Positions 27,315 through 36,887 of a stretch of 64,000 bases of DNA are shown one piece after another. This DNA comes from VYFG01 sp965213885 (lineage in GTDB: Bacteria > Pseudomonadota > Gammaproteobacteria > Arenicellales > Poriferihabitantaceae), in the NCBI GenBank assembly GCA_965213885.1, contig OZ243919.1, positions 1,488,001-1,552,000 on the forward strand, written 5' to 3'. A program made the translations under genes and the position numbers. Position 1 is the first letter of the stretch, and the number at the start of each line of letters is the position of its first letter. A model generated the notes under the pieces. That model worked only from the letters and a program-made list of their open reading frames with translations. It did not search any database and had not been told where the DNA came from.

Positions 27315-28654
27315 CCCCGCTTCCACTCCGAAGTGCATCAGTCGCCGCTATCCCGGAATGAGGGCGTAGCCCGAATGGAGGGATCGCGGCGGCGACGGAA
27401 AATCAGCGCCCCTGGGCGCCCATTCCGGCCGGAAATGGCGTCAATCCCGACTCCGGGGGATACGGACAGAGGCTATTCACCGGCGCAAGGGCCTGCCCGG
27501 CGCCTTCCGGCCGAGCGGGACCCCTCCCGTGGGTCACGAGATGCCCGGACCGGCGATGTCGCCGCCTTCAGGGTGGGACCAGGGCCCGGCGAAGACCTCT
27601 GCAGGCGTGCGATACCCCAGCACCTTGCGGGGTCGGTGATTGATCCGGTCCTCCACCGCCCGGACCTGCGCCTCCGTTACCATGCGAAAATCCGTCCCCT
27701 TCGGGAAGTACTGGCGCACCAGGCCGTTGGTGTGTTCGTTCAGTCCCCGCTCCCAGGAATGGTAGGGAGTGGCGAAGTAAAAGCCCGCTCCCAGCGCATC
27801 CGAAATCCCCCGGCGCCCCGCAAACTCCTTACCATTGTCCGCCGTGAGGGTGTGGACCCGCTCCCGAATCGGCCCCATGCGCCGGGTGAGCGCCGTGGTC
27901 ACCGCCGCCGCCGTCTTCACCTCGACCCGCTCCAGGAATGTAAACTTCGAACCCCGGTCCACCGACGACACCAGAGCGCCCCGGTGCCTCGCTCCGATGA
28001 TCGTATCGAGCTCCCAGTCCCCGACCCGGGACTTCTCCTCCATCACCCAAGGCCGCTCGGCAATATCCACCCGGCCGGGGATGTGACCGCGTCCGGCATG
28101 CCGCCCACCGCGCCCGTTCGGCTTCTTGCCACGGCGACGCAGGTGCCGGTACAGGGTGCCCCCAGCCCGCCGGTCCGCCCGTATGCGCTGGTAGATCCAC
28201 TCCTTCCCCGCCATCACCTCGCCCCGCTGCCGATACCGGCCCGAAATCTGTTCCGGGCTCCATCCTTCCTTCAGCCGTTCCTCCACCGCCTCCCAGCGCT
28301 CTGGCGTCATCTTGCGCGGTACTGCCGAGGCTTCATGGCGCCGGGACGTCGCCTTGCCATGGGCCTGCTTGGGCCAGTAGCCCCGCTGCCCCCGGCCCCG
28401 CGACATCTCCCGGGAGATCGTCCCGGGGTCCCGTCCGAGATCGTGGGCAATCTCCCGTTGCGACAGGCCCCTATGCAACAGGGTGTTGATCTGGCATCGT
28501 TCGCAATGGGTCAGGTGGTGGTAGCCAACAGGCATCGACAATCCTCCGTTGTGGTAAACAGAGATTGTTGACCATCACCTGGCCCGCCGCAATCCGCTCT
28601 CCTTCCAGCACTCAGGCGACTTATCCGGTGTTGCACCTCACAGTGGCACGGGGG
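27315..28654. mobile_element. IS30-family insertion sequence, copy 1
   Basis: Complete 1340-bp element. Terminal inverted repeats begin CCCCGCTTCCACT on the left and CCCCCGTGCCACT on the right, followed by a shared GTGCA block. It is flanked by a 3-bp target duplication AGG (27312-27314 and 28655-28657), as expected of IS30-type elements. It carries one DDE transposase gene. A near-identical copy lies at 39358-40698. Confidence 0.92.
27534..28541 (-). CDS. IS30-family transposase (copy 1)
   Basis: 335-aa DDE transposase. An N-terminal helix-turn-helix (LSQREIAHDLGRDPGTISREMSRG, near 27-50) precedes the catalytic core. That core carries D in GDWELDTIIG, D in LTADNGKEFAGR and E in YHSWERGLNEHTNGLVRQYFPKG, the typical IS30 signature. 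Compared with copy 2 its C-terminus is about 11 residues longer, because copy 2 has one extra G in a G-run near the end. Both look functional. Confidence 0.93.
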   Translation of the reverse strand: MSMPVGYHHLTHCERCQINTLLHRGLSQREIAHDLGRDPGTISREMSRGRGQRGYWPKQAHGKATSRRHEASAVPRKMTPERWEAVEERLKEGWSPEQISGRYRQRGEVMAGKEWIYQRIRADRRAGGTLYRHLRRRGKKPNGRGGRHAGRGHIPGRVDIAERPWVMEEKSRVGDWELDTIIGARHRGALVSSVDRGSKFTFLERVEVKTAAAVTTALTRRMGPIRERVHTLTADNGKEFAGRRGISDALGAGFYFATPYHSWERGLNEHTNGLVRQYFPKGTDFRMVTEAQVRAVEDRINHRPRKVLGYRTPAEVFAGPWSHPEGGDIAGPGIS

Positions 28655-28796
28655 AGGAGAGTTGTCTGCTGAACAGGCATATGAGGACAATTCAAGGTTC
28701 ATTATCTTCCGTTGGCAACGGGCAGAGATACTGCATCAAAGTACAGGTCAACTGACCCACACACCAACGAGGATACCTGAGCACAGGAAAGGTTTT

Positions 28797-28873
28797 TGGC
28801 GCGCCCGGAAGGATTCGAACCTCCGACCACCTGGTTCGTAGCCAGGTACTCTATCCAACTGAGCTACGGGCGC
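28797..28873 (-). tRNA. tRNA-Arg (anticodon ACG)
   Basis: 77 nt including an encoded CCA end. It has an acceptor stem GCGCCCG/CGGGCGC, D-loop AGTTGGAT, anticodon stem CCTGG/CCAGG around CTACGAA (anticodon ACG) and T-arm GGTTCGAATCC. ACG would be read as ICG after deamination. It lies 18 bp from tRNA-Ser on the same strand. Confidence 0.95.
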
Positions 28874-28891
28874 ATGAATTAGAGTCACGAG

Positions 28892-28982
28892 TGGCGGAGA
28901 GAGAGGGATTCGAACCCTCGATACGCTATCAACGTATACGCCCTTAGCAGGGGCGCGCCTTCAGCCGCTCGGCCATCTCTCC
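28892..28982 (-). tRNA. tRNA-Ser (anticodon GCT)
   Basis: 91-nt class II tRNA with long variable arm and encoded CCA. It has an acceptor stem GGAGAGA/TCTCTCC, anticodon loop CTGCTAA (anticodon GCT) and T-arm GGGTTCGAATCCC. It follows csrA by 53 bp on the same strand, the classic csrA-serV-type arrangement of gammaproteobacteria. Confidence 0.95.
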
Positions 28983-29035
28983 GTGGTGGCCGAGTTTACA
29001 CCAGGCAACAGGAAAAATGCGACGAAACCCGGGGG

Positions 29036-29317
29036 TCAGGAATTGTGGGGATCGCCGTAGTCAGACATGTCCGGCTGTTGGTTGTATTGATCATCGTGAT
29101 TATAGTCCTGATCATATCCACGATCGCCGTTGTCGAAGCTGTTTCCCCCTCCCTGTTCATTCTTGATACGGTAGTAGATTTCCTCGCGGTGGACCGGCAC
29201 ATTCTTTGGTGCATTGATTCCAATGCGGACCTGGGTCCCTCGAACACCCAGGACTGTCATTCTCACTTCTTCGCCAATAAAGACAGATTCACCAATTCTA
29301 CGTGTCAGGATTAACAT
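29036..29317 (-). CDS. csrA: Carbon storage regulator CsrA with extended acidic tail
   Basis: 93 aa. Residues 1-55 are a standard CsrA RNA-binding domain (MLILTRRIGESVFIG ... INAPKNVPVHREEIYYRI) with the RNA-contact VHREEI motif. Most CsrA proteins end near 60-70; here a further 35 or so residues rich in Asp, Asn, Gln, Tyr and Gly follow. CsrA binds GGA motifs in mRNA leaders and controls carbon metabolism, motility and biofilm. It lies downstream of lysC, as in other gammaproteobacteria. Confidence 0.96.
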   Translation of the reverse strand: MLILTRRIGESVFIGEEVRMTVLGVRGTQVRIGINAPKNVPVHREEIYYRIKNEQGGGNSFDNGDRGYDQDYNHDDQYNQQPDMSDYGDPHNS

Positions 29318-29595
29318 AGTGCTCTCCAGTTTATTCTCAGTCCAGGGTTTGAAGTCCTGTGCATGTGATTACTTCTTAGTTTGGTTCGAAACCGAATCGC
29401 ACCGTTGACAATGGTGAAAAGGACTGACTGTTCTCCACAATCTAACCTTGTTTCTGGCGTATCGATTCCTAACATTGAGGCTAAACGTTTTTGTTCATTG
29501 TTACAACCCCAAGCGTATTTCAATAAATCAGTTTAAAGCCATATTTTTTAAAGATAAATTCCTCAAAATCATCTCCAAGTATCCGGAATAACAAT

Positions 29596-30807
29596 TTATT
29601 CCAGGCCGAAGGTCTTGTGCAGTGTGCGGACGGCGAGCTCGGCATACTCCAGGTCAACAGTCACCGAGATTTTAATTTCCGAGGTGGAAATCATCTGGAT
29701 GTTGATTCCCTTGTCGGCCAGCGCCCTGAACATCTCAGTGGCGATACCCGCATGGGACCGCATGCCGACTCCCACAAGGGAAATCTTGGCCAGATCAGCA
29801 TCTCCAATCACCTCGGTGGAGCCGAGTTCCCTTGCCACGGGCTCGAGCAACTGCAGACAATGCTCGAGATCACCGCTGCCGACCGTGAATGTGAAGTCGG
29901 TCATGCCATCCAGCCCGATGTTCTGAACAATCATGTCGACGTTGATATGCGCATCGGAAATCGGTCCCAGAACGGCGTATGCGATGCCCGGCCTGTCAGG
30001 CACGTCGCGCACGGTGACCTTGGCTTCATCCCGGTTGAGCGCCACTCCGGAAATCATCGGCTGTTCCATCGTTTCGTCCTCGTAGGTAATCAGGGTGCCC
30101 GGGCCCGGCTCGAAGGACGACAGAACCCGCAGCGGAACGTTGTACTTGCCGGCGAATTCCACCGACCGGATCTGCAGGACCCTGGCCCCGGCACCGGCAA
30201 GTTCCAGCATTTCCTCGAATGTTATTCTCGCCAACCGCCGGGCCTCCGGCACAATTCTCGGATCGGCCGTGTAGACACCATCGACGTCCGTGTAGATCCG
30301 GCACTCGTCCGCATTCAGTGCAGCGGCCATAGCGACCGCAGTGGTGTCTGAGCCGCCCCGTCCCAAAGTGGTGATATTGTTCTCCCCGTCCACTCCCTGG
30401 AATCCCGCGACCACCACCACCCTGTCGTTTTCCAGGTCCTGCATGACTTTGGCGGCATCAATCTTCTTGATCCGGGCCTTGCCGTGGATTTCGTCGGTCA
30501 GGATCCGTATCTGCCCGCCCGTATAGGAGCGGGCCGGAACACCCATGGCGTCGAGCGCCATGGACAGCAGCGCAATCGTGACCTGTTCCCCGGTAGATAC
30601 CAGCACATCGGTTTCGCGTGCCGGGGGATCAGGATGCAGGGAGCCCGCAAGTTCCAGGAGCCGATTGGTTTCTCCGCTCATTGCCGAAACGACCACGATC
30701 ATCCGGTGGCCCTGCCTTGCGGAGGCGGCCACATTCCGCGCCACGGCCTGGATCCGTTCGATGCTCCCGACGGACGTACCGCCGTACTTTTCAACCAACA
30801 GGGCCAA
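29596..30807 (-). CDS. lysC: Aspartate kinase
   Basis: 403-aa monofunctional aspartokinase, the first step of Lys/Thr/Met synthesis from aspartate. The N-terminal kinase motif KYGGTSVGS and GRGGSDTTAVA (near 150) are present. A regulatory region with two ACT domains occupies about residues 265-403 (VGVGMRSHAGIATEMF in the second). This suggests allosteric feedback by lysine and/or threonine. It sits between alaS and csrA. Confidence 0.96.
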   Translation of the reverse strand: MALLVEKYGGTSVGSIERIQAVARNVAASARQGHRMIVVVSAMSGETNRLLELAGSLHPDPPARETDVLVSTGEQVTIALLSMALDAMGVPARSYTGGQIRILTDEIHGKARIKKIDAAKVMQDLENDRVVVVAGFQGVDGENNITTLGRGGSDTTAVAMAAALNADECRIYTDVDGVYTADPRIVPEARRLARITFEEMLELAGAGARVLQIRSVEFAGKYNVPLRVLSSFEPGPGTLITYEDETMEQPMISGVALNRDEAKVTVRDVPDRPGIAYAVLGPISDAHINVDMIVQNIGLDGMTDFTFTVGSGDLEHCLQLLEPVARELGSTEVIGDADLAKISLVGVGMRSHAGIATEMFRALADKGINIQMISTSEIKISVTVDLEYAELAVRTLHKTFGLE

Positions 30808-30993
30808 CGGATACTGTTTTGGGGTGAGAAAACGGGGCGCGATTTAAACTTTTTCGGCAAGGAAAGTAAAGTGTGTCAGCGCCCGGGAAACCCCTCCGGG
30901 CGGTATCGATAACCTGTTCGGGGCACCGATTCAATCAGGTGCTGCTACTGTCCAGCCTCCAGGGACGGGGCAGCCGGAAGACAGTCCCGAGCT

Positions 30994-33585
30994 TCAGGTT
31001 CTCGATTCGATCCACCGATAGGTGGCATCGAACAGGCTGTCCACAGCATCAACCTGTCCGCCGCCACCCTGGGCCAGCTCGGGCCTGCCGCCCCCCTTGC
31101 CGCCGACCAGGGGGGCCAGGTGGGCCACCAGTTCTCCCGCGGGATACTGCGTCGCCAGATCCTTGCTTGCCCCGGCAATGATGTTGACCTTCCCCTGATT
31201 GGCACCTGCTACCAACACCAGTCCGCTCTGAAGCCGGCTGCGCCACCGATCTACGGTCAATCGCATGGTTTTGACGTCGGCATCGTCCTGACGTACCGCG
31301 GCGACCCGGATCCCCTTGATTTCGCGCGTGGAGTCCATCGAGCCGCCACCGGTGGCGAGCTTTTCCTGGAGCGTCTGAATCTGCCTTGAATACTTTTTCT
31401 GCTGCTGCAGCAGCGTCTCCAGCCGCTCGGGCACCAGGTCGGGCGCCACCCGGAGGATCCCGGCGGCGGATTCCAGCAACGTCAACCTGTGATCCATCCA
31501 CTGCACCGCCGCGGCCCCGGCCACCGCCTCGATCCGTCTGACACCGGCGGCAATCCCGGTTTCCGAGACGATCTTGAACAGGCCGATATCGCCGGTTCGC
31601 CGCGCATGGGTCCCACCGCACAGTTCGAATGAAAACCCTCCCATGCGGACGGTCCGGACTTCATCATCATATTTTTCCCCGAACAACGCTTCCGCGCCCG
31701 TAGCCCGGGCAGCTTTAAGCTCCATCACCTCCACCGTCACTTCCTGGTTTCGCCGGATCTGGTCGTTGACCAGATTTTCCACCGCACGGATCTGTTCGGC
31801 TGTAAGCACTTCGGCATGGGAAAAGTCAAACCGCAGTCTTTCCGGCTCCACCAGAGAACCCTTCTGCTGGACATGGCCCCCCAATACCGATTTCAGTGCC
31901 GCATGCAGGAGATGGGTCGCGGAGTGGTGGTGGACGCTGCCCCGCCTGTGATCGGCAGTCACACTGGCAGACCCCCGCATTCCGACACCGATCTCACCGC
32001 CTTCCACGTATCCCAAGTGGGCAATCACCCTGTTCCTGAGATAGCGGGTATCCTCCACGACAAAACGGACTTCTCCGAAAAGGATGTCCCCCCGGTCCCC
32101 GACCTGGCCCCCACTTTCCGCGTAGAACGGAGTCGAACGTGTGATCAGCATCCCCCCTTCACTGTCCGCCAGCGCACAGACCGACTTCTGATCCTGTACC
32201 AGGGCCACCACTTCCACTTCCTCGGCAAGGCTGCTGTAGCCGCTGAACAGCGTCGGCTCGACACCCTCCAGCCTGACCTGTTCATCCTGTGAGAATTTGC
32301 TCGCAGCTCGCGCCCTTTCACGCTGGTGTTCCATGGCCTTGTCGAACCCGGCCTGATCGATCCCGAGCCCGCGCTCCCTAGCCACGTCGGCGGTCAGGTC
32401 CAGCGGAAACCCGTACGTGTCGTACAGCCGGAACACCAGATCTCCGTCCAGCATGTTCCCCTGCATGATATCCATCTCGCGATCCAGGATTCTGAGTCCC
32501 TGATCCAGGGTTTCATTGAATTTTTCATTTTCCGTGCGCAGGACCTTCTCGATCATGGCCTGCCGGTTGCGCAGCTCCGGGTAGGCATCGCCCATCTCGC
32601 GAACCAGCGAACCGACGAGCTGATGCAGGAAGGCTTCACGACAGCCCAGTTGGTATCCATGTCGCACGGCACGCCGGATGATGCGTCGCAGTACGTAACC
32701 GCGTCCCTCGTTGGAAGGCACCACGCCATCCAGCACCAGGAATGCGGTGGAACGGATGTGGTCCGCCACCACTCGCAGCGACATGTTGCCAGGATCGGCG
32801 CTGCCCAGCACGCGTCCGGCGTCGGCAATCAGATGAGCGAACAGGTCGATCTCGTAATTGCTATGTACATTCTGCAGGACCGCGGCGACGCGTTCCAATC
32901 CCATTCCGGTATCCACGGACGGCTTGGGCAACGACAGGAGCTCACCGTCCGCATTGCGATTGAACTGCATGAAAACCAGGTTCCAGATCTCGATATAGCG
33001 GTCGCCGTCCTCATCCGGAGTCCCTGGAGGACCACCGGCCACCCCGGGCCCGTGATCGTAGAAAATTTCCGAGCAGGGACCGCAGGGGCCGGTATCCCCC
33101 ATCTGCCAGAAATTATCCTTGGCCCCGATACGGGTGACACGTTCGGCGGGCATGCCGATGCGGTTGATCCACAGGTCCTCGGCTTCGTCATCCTGTTCAA
33201 AAACCGTCACCCAGAGACGGTCCGGAGAAAGCCCCAAATCCCGGGTCAGCAGCTCCCAGGCATAGTTAATAGCATGCTGCTTGAAGTAGTCGCCGAAGCT
33301 GAAGTTGCCCAGCATCTCGAAAAAGGTGTGATGCCTGGCGGTATATCCCACGTTCTCCAGGTCATTATGCTTTCCGCCGGCCCTGACGCAGCGCTGAGCT
33401 GTTACCGCACGTACGTAGTCACGCCTGTCGTCTCCCAGGAAAACGTCCTTGAACTGGACCATGCCGGCATTGGTGAACAGAAGTGTCGGGTCATTGCCAG
33501 GCACAAGCGGGCTACTGGGCACGATCTCATGACCCTGGTGCCTGAAGTATTCGAGGAACCGGGTTCTGATGTCGGAGGTTTTCAT
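30994..33585 (-). CDS. alaS: Alanyl-tRNA synthetase
   Basis: 863-aa AlaRS. The class II catalytic core starts at TRFLEYFRHQGHEIVPSSPL. The editing domain has the zinc-binding HHHSATHLLHAAL and CGGTHARRTGD motifs. A C-terminal DHHA1-like domain includes GGGRPELAQGGG. A start at MKTSDIR was chosen; an upstream in-frame Met adds 5 residues. It belongs to the recA-recX-alaS-lysC-csrA run. Confidence 0.97.
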   Translation of the reverse strand: MKTSDIRTRFLEYFRHQGHEIVPSSPLVPGNDPTLLFTNAGMVQFKDVFLGDDRRDYVRAVTAQRCVRAGGKHNDLENVGYTARHHTFFEMLGNFSFGDYFKQHAINYAWELLTRDLGLSPDRLWVTVFEQDDEAEDLWINRIGMPAERVTRIGAKDNFWQMGDTGPCGPCSEIFYDHGPGVAGGPPGTPDEDGDRYIEIWNLVFMQFNRNADGELLSLPKPSVDTGMGLERVAAVLQNVHSNYEIDLFAHLIADAGRVLGSADPGNMSLRVVADHIRSTAFLVLDGVVPSNEGRGYVLRRIIRRAVRHGYQLGCREAFLHQLVGSLVREMGDAYPELRNRQAMIEKVLRTENEKFNETLDQGLRILDREMDIMQGNMLDGDLVFRLYDTYGFPLDLTADVARERGLGIDQAGFDKAMEHQRERARAASKFSQDEQVRLEGVEPTLFSGYSSLAEEVEVVALVQDQKSVCALADSEGGMLITRSTPFYAESGGQVGDRGDILFGEVRFVVEDTRYLRNRVIAHLGYVEGGEIGVGMRGSASVTADHRRGSVHHHSATHLLHAALKSVLGGHVQQKGSLVEPERLRFDFSHAEVLTAEQIRAVENLVNDQIRRNQEVTVEVMELKAARATGAEALFGEKYDDEVRTVRMGGFSFELCGGTHARRTGDIGLFKIVSETGIAAGVRRIEAVAGAAAVQWMDHRLTLLESAAGILRVAPDLVPERLETLLQQQKKYSRQIQTLQEKLATGGGSMDSTREIKGIRVAAVRQDDADVKTMRLTVDRWRSRLQSGLVLVAGANQGKVNIIAGASKDLATQYPAGELVAHLAPLVGGKGGGRPELAQGGGGQVDAVDSLFDATYRWIESRT

Positions 33586-33656
33586 CTTGGCCGCGAACAA
33601 GGGTCAGGGCGGCGATCATACCAAGAACCGTCGTGAAATGAATTCAGTCAAGAGGT

Positions 33657-34127
33657 TCAGGCCTCGTCATAGCTGCCGATTTCGTCGGCGGTGAATCCCC
33701 TTTGCTGCAGGAACCTAGCCTGCTTTGCCCAATCCCGGTAGCTGTCCGGTGCAGCAGTGCCGAACCGTTTCCGCCGGACATCGGCTGCCAGGTCACGCCA
33801 CGACTCCCGGTACTGCGACATCACCACCTGCACGATGTCTTCCGCCAGCCTGTGGCGGCGCAGCTCCTGTTTAAGCAGTCTGGGCCCCTTACCGGCCTGG
33901 TAGCGGGAACGGCCAAGCTGGTCGGCAAATCGCCGGTCTGAAAGCGAACCTTCCGAAACCAGCCCGTCCAGAAGTAAATCCAGTTGCCCGCGATCGTCAT
34001 GCGGCGACAGTTTCCGCCGAAGTTCGTAGCAGCTGTACTCCCGGCGCGCAAGAAGCCGGTAAGCCCTTTCCCGCAGGGCATGGAATGCTCGCGCATCGGC
34101 AGTGTCCCGGATCGGGGAATCTTCCAT
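33657..34127 (-). CDS. recX: RecX, regulator of RecA
   Basis: 156-aa helical RecX protein that limits RecA filament growth. The three-helix repeats are visible (YRLLARREYSCYELRRKL, SLSDRRFADQLGRSRYQAGKG, RFLQQRGFTADEI). It lies 59 bp downstream of recA, its normal place. Confidence 0.92.
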   Translation of the reverse strand: MEDSPIRDTADARAFHALRERAYRLLARREYSCYELRRKLSPHDDRGQLDLLLDGLVSEGSLSDRRFADQLGRSRYQAGKGPRLLKQELRRHRLAEDIVQVVMSQYRESWRDLAADVRRKRFGTAAPDSYRDWAKQARFLQQRGFTADEIGSYDEA

Positions 34128-34186
34128 TGGGCCTGTCCTTGCCGTCCCCCTCGATGAAACAACCCGTCCTGCCGCAGTGAACCCGG

Positions 34187-35254
34187 TCAGACTTCCATTT
34201 TCGCATCCGCAGCGAGTTCACCGGCCATCTCCCGCGTGGGGACGGCGCCGTTTCCGCCGGATGTCAAAAGACCCTTGCGCTCCCGGATGGCCTTCTCGAT
34301 TTCATCCGATACGCCCGGGTTTTCCTTCAGAAACGCCCGTACGTTGTCCCGTCCCTGGCCGATCCGCTCACCATTGTAGCTGTACCAGGCTCCGGACTTC
34401 TCCACGATGCCCGTTTCCACGCCCAGATCGATCAGTTCCCCCTGCTTCGAAATACCCTCATTGTAGAGAATGTCGAATTCCGTCTGCCTGAACGGCGGGG
34501 CCACCTTGTTCTTGATGACCTTCACCCGGGTCTGGTTGCCCAGCACCTCATCGCCTTTCTTGATGGCCCCGATTCGCCGTATATCCAGGCGGACCGAGGA
34601 ATAGAACTTGAGGGCATTGCCCCCGGTGGTGGTTTCCGGATTGCCGAACATGACACCGATCTTCATCCGGATCTGGTTGATGAAGATCACCATGGTATTT
34701 GACTTCTTGATGTTCGCCGTGAGCTTGCGCAGGGCCTGGGACATCAAACGCGCCTGCAATCCCACATGGGAATCCCCCATCTCGCCCTCGATTTCGGCCT
34801 TGGGTGTCAGCGCAGCCACGGAATCAACAACGATGACGTCCACTGCGGCGGAACGGACCAGCATATCGGCGATCTCCAGGGCCTGCTCCCCGGTATCCGG
34901 CTGGGACACCAGCAGTTCATCGATGTTGACTCCCAGCTTCTCCGCATAGGCGGGGTCCAGGGCATGCTCGGCATCGATGAATGCGGCGGTCCCACCCAAG
35001 CGCTGGGCCTGGGCCACCACCGAGAGCGTCATCGTCGTCTTGCCGGAGGATTCGGGCCCATAGATCTCTATGACCCGGCCCCTTGGCAGCCCCCCTATTC
35101 CCAGAGCGATATCCAGTCCCAGAGAGCCGGTCGAATAACACTGGATATCCTCGGCGACCGTGGAATCCCCGAGACGCATCACGGAACCCTTGCCGAACTG
35201 GCGGTCAATCTGACCCAGCGCTGCATCCAGCGCCTTACGCTTGTTTTCATCCAT
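34187..35254 (-). CDS. recA: Recombinase A
   Basis: 355-aa RecA for homologous recombination and SOS induction. Walker A GPESSGKTT (near 66), Walker B VIVVDSVAALTPKAEIEGEM and the DNA-binding loop L2 region (FGNPETTTGGNALKFYSSVRLDIRRIG) are intact. The length is normal. A dyad that may be its SOS operator lies upstream. Confidence 0.98.
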   Translation of the reverse strand: MDENKRKALDAALGQIDRQFGKGSVMRLGDSTVAEDIQCYSTGSLGLDIALGIGGLPRGRVIEIYGPESSGKTTMTLSVVAQAQRLGGTAAFIDAEHALDPAYAEKLGVNIDELLVSQPDTGEQALEIADMLVRSAAVDVIVVDSVAALTPKAEIEGEMGDSHVGLQARLMSQALRKLTANIKKSNTMVIFINQIRMKIGVMFGNPETTTGGNALKFYSSVRLDIRRIGAIKKGDEVLGNQTRVKVIKNKVAPPFRQTEFDILYNEGISKQGELIDLGVETGIVEKSGAWYSYNGERIGQGRDNVRAFLKENPGVSDEIEKAIRERKGLLTSGGNGAVPTREMAGELAADAKMEV

Positions 35255-35317
35255 CGCTGATCCTTACCGTCAGTGGAATTAATCGGATTAGAGAAAGGCC
35301 CCGTAGAGTGCGGCGTA

Positions 35318-35346
35318 TCTGTTCTCTATTTTGAGAACATAACAGA
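35318..35346. promoter_or_regulatory. Putative operator dyad upstream of recA
   Basis: A perfect inverted repeat TGTTCTC-N6-GAGAACA (35320-35339) sits inside outer arms TCTGTT and AACAGA, about 65-90 bp before the recA start. It does not fit the common gammaproteobacterial LexA box CTG-N10-CAG. Position and symmetry make it the best candidate for the recA repressor site. The bound protein is unproven. Confidence 0.5.
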
Positions 35347-35420
35347 TTTCCACCCGGCAATGCAAGCCTGTCGGAAGGGCTGGTACCGGGCCGAGGTGCG
35401 CCGAGCCGGAGGGAATGCGG

Positions 35421-35912
35421 TCACAAGTCCCGGGGTCTGACCAGTTGTCGAAGGTGGGGCGGGCCGGTTTCCGGCAATTCCACTACCGCTACAGCGCCCG
35501 TGGGCATGAGCTTGCCGTCCGCGGGCATCTGGACATCCGGACAGTACTCCGACAGTGCCATTTCCAGACCGGGGTTGTGCCCCACGACCATCAACGTGCC
35601 GTCGCCTGGCAGATAATCATCCACGATCATCGAGATTTCCTCTTCGCTGGCATGGTACAGCTCTCCCAGATAGTACAGGTCAGTCGTGGAAAGCCCGAGT
35701 TCCGTCCCGACCAACTCAAGTGTCTGCCTGGTTCGGCGGGCACTGGAACAGCAGACCACATCCGGGGCCAGCCCATTGGCATGCAGCCATCGACCCACTC
35801 GTGGAGCGTTCCGTCTGCCACGGTCGTTGAGGGGGCGGTCAAAATCCGTTGCCGCGCCGCTGTACCAGTCGGATTTGGCGTGCCGTAACAGAATCAGTCG
35901 TCGTATCGCCAT
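35421..35912 (-). CDS. sixA: Phosphohistidine phosphatase SixA
   Basis: 163-aa histidine phosphatase with the RHG-type motif LLRHAKSDW near the N-terminus and the second catalytic His in VVGHNPGLE (near 115). SixA dephosphorylates phosphohistidine on phosphotransfer proteins such as NPr or ArcB. The gene is separate from recA by about 165 bp. Confidence 0.9.
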   Translation of the reverse strand: MAIRRLILLRHAKSDWYSGAATDFDRPLNDRGRRNAPRVGRWLHANGLAPDVVCCSSARRTRQTLELVGTELGLSTTDLYYLGELYHASEEEISMIVDDYLPGDGTLMVVGHNPGLEMALSEYCPDVQMPADGKLMPTGAVAVVELPETGPPHLRQLVRPRDL

Positions 35913-35968
35913 GTTATCGCACCGTCAGTACAATACGCGCTCGATTGTAACCGGTAAGCAGAATCCAG

Positions 35969-36793
35969 ATGGGGAAAAAAGATCCGACTCCACGACAGGG
36001 AACCATCGCCTACACTGCGGACAAGTATGCCTGCTACGAGGAAGCGGTCCAGTGCGTCGAATCGGAAATCGACTTTGTCGACGACACCTACAACGCCATA
36101 CGGGGAAGGCGAGCCAAGTACCTGCGCGAAGACTTCTGTGGTACGGGAAACACCAGCTGCGAATGGGTGCGCCGCAGGAAATCCAATATCGCCGTCGGTC
36201 TTGACCTGGATCAGCGCGTGCTCGACTGGGGACTGGAAAACAAGGTGGGGAGCCTCAACGCCGGGCAGCGCGGCCGGATTACTCTTCTCAGGCAGGACGT
36301 CATGGAAGCGGACTGCGAACCCGCTGACATGATCCTTGCGATGAATTTCAGCTACCAGCTGTTCAAGGCCCGCGACCGGCTACGCGAATATTTCCGCAAA
36401 GCACGCGAGGGGCTCAGGGACGACGGCATGCTGTTCATCGATGCTTACGGCGGCCATGAATCCTACAAGGCGGTCAGGGAAAAAACCAAGCACAGGAACT
36501 TCACCTACTACTGGCATCAGAAGAAGTTTAATCCCATCACGGGAGACATGCTGTGTCATATCCATTTTCGGTTCGGGGACAGGTCCTGGCTCAGGAATGC
36601 CTTTACCTATGACTGGCGCATGTGGACTCTTCCGGAACTGCAGGAAATCCTGTCCGAAGCCGGTTTCAGCAAGGTGCAGGTGTACTGGGAAGGTACGGAT
36701 GAGGAAACCGGTGAAGGAAACGGTGAATATTTCCCCACCAGCCAGGGGGAGGACGATCCGAGCTGGATCGTTTATATCGTCAGCGAAAAATGA
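35969..36793 (+). CDS. Class I SAM-dependent methyltransferase
   Basis: 274-aa protein with a Rossmann-like methyltransferase core. It shows LREDFCGTGNTSCEWVRR (motif I region, near 52), VGLDLDQRVLDWG and DMILAMNFSYQLF (motif IV region). The specific substrate is not evident. It is divergent from sixA and is the last housekeeping-like gene before the mobile-DNA region. Confidence 0.82.
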   Translation: MGKKDPTPRQGTIAYTADKYACYEEAVQCVESEIDFVDDTYNAIRGRRAKYLREDFCGTGNTSCEWVRRRKSNIAVGLDLDQRVLDWGLENKVGSLNAGQRGRITLLRQDVMEADCEPADMILAMNFSYQLFKARDRLREYFRKAREGLRDDGMLFIDAYGGHESYKAVREKTKHRNFTYYWHQKKFNPITGDMLCHIHFRFGDRSWLRNAFTYDWRMWTLPELQEILSEAGFSKVQVYWEGTDEETGEGNGEYFPTSQGEDDPSWIVYIVSEK

Positions 36794-36887
36794 ATGACTT
36801 ACCTAATCGATAGTCAAACCGGCCGGATGCCCCGAGACGTGGCCGTACATGCCGGTCCGATCATGCTCCCCCCGGTTTCCTGCCGCT

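Noticed and set aside
30880..30902. GC-rich hairpin between alaS and lysC
   Set aside because: It has seven-base arms but no following T-run on the transcribed strand, so I did not call a terminator.
35255..35420. Canonical LexA box upstream of recA
   Set aside because: No CTG-N10-CAG match was found here; only the atypical dyad is reported.
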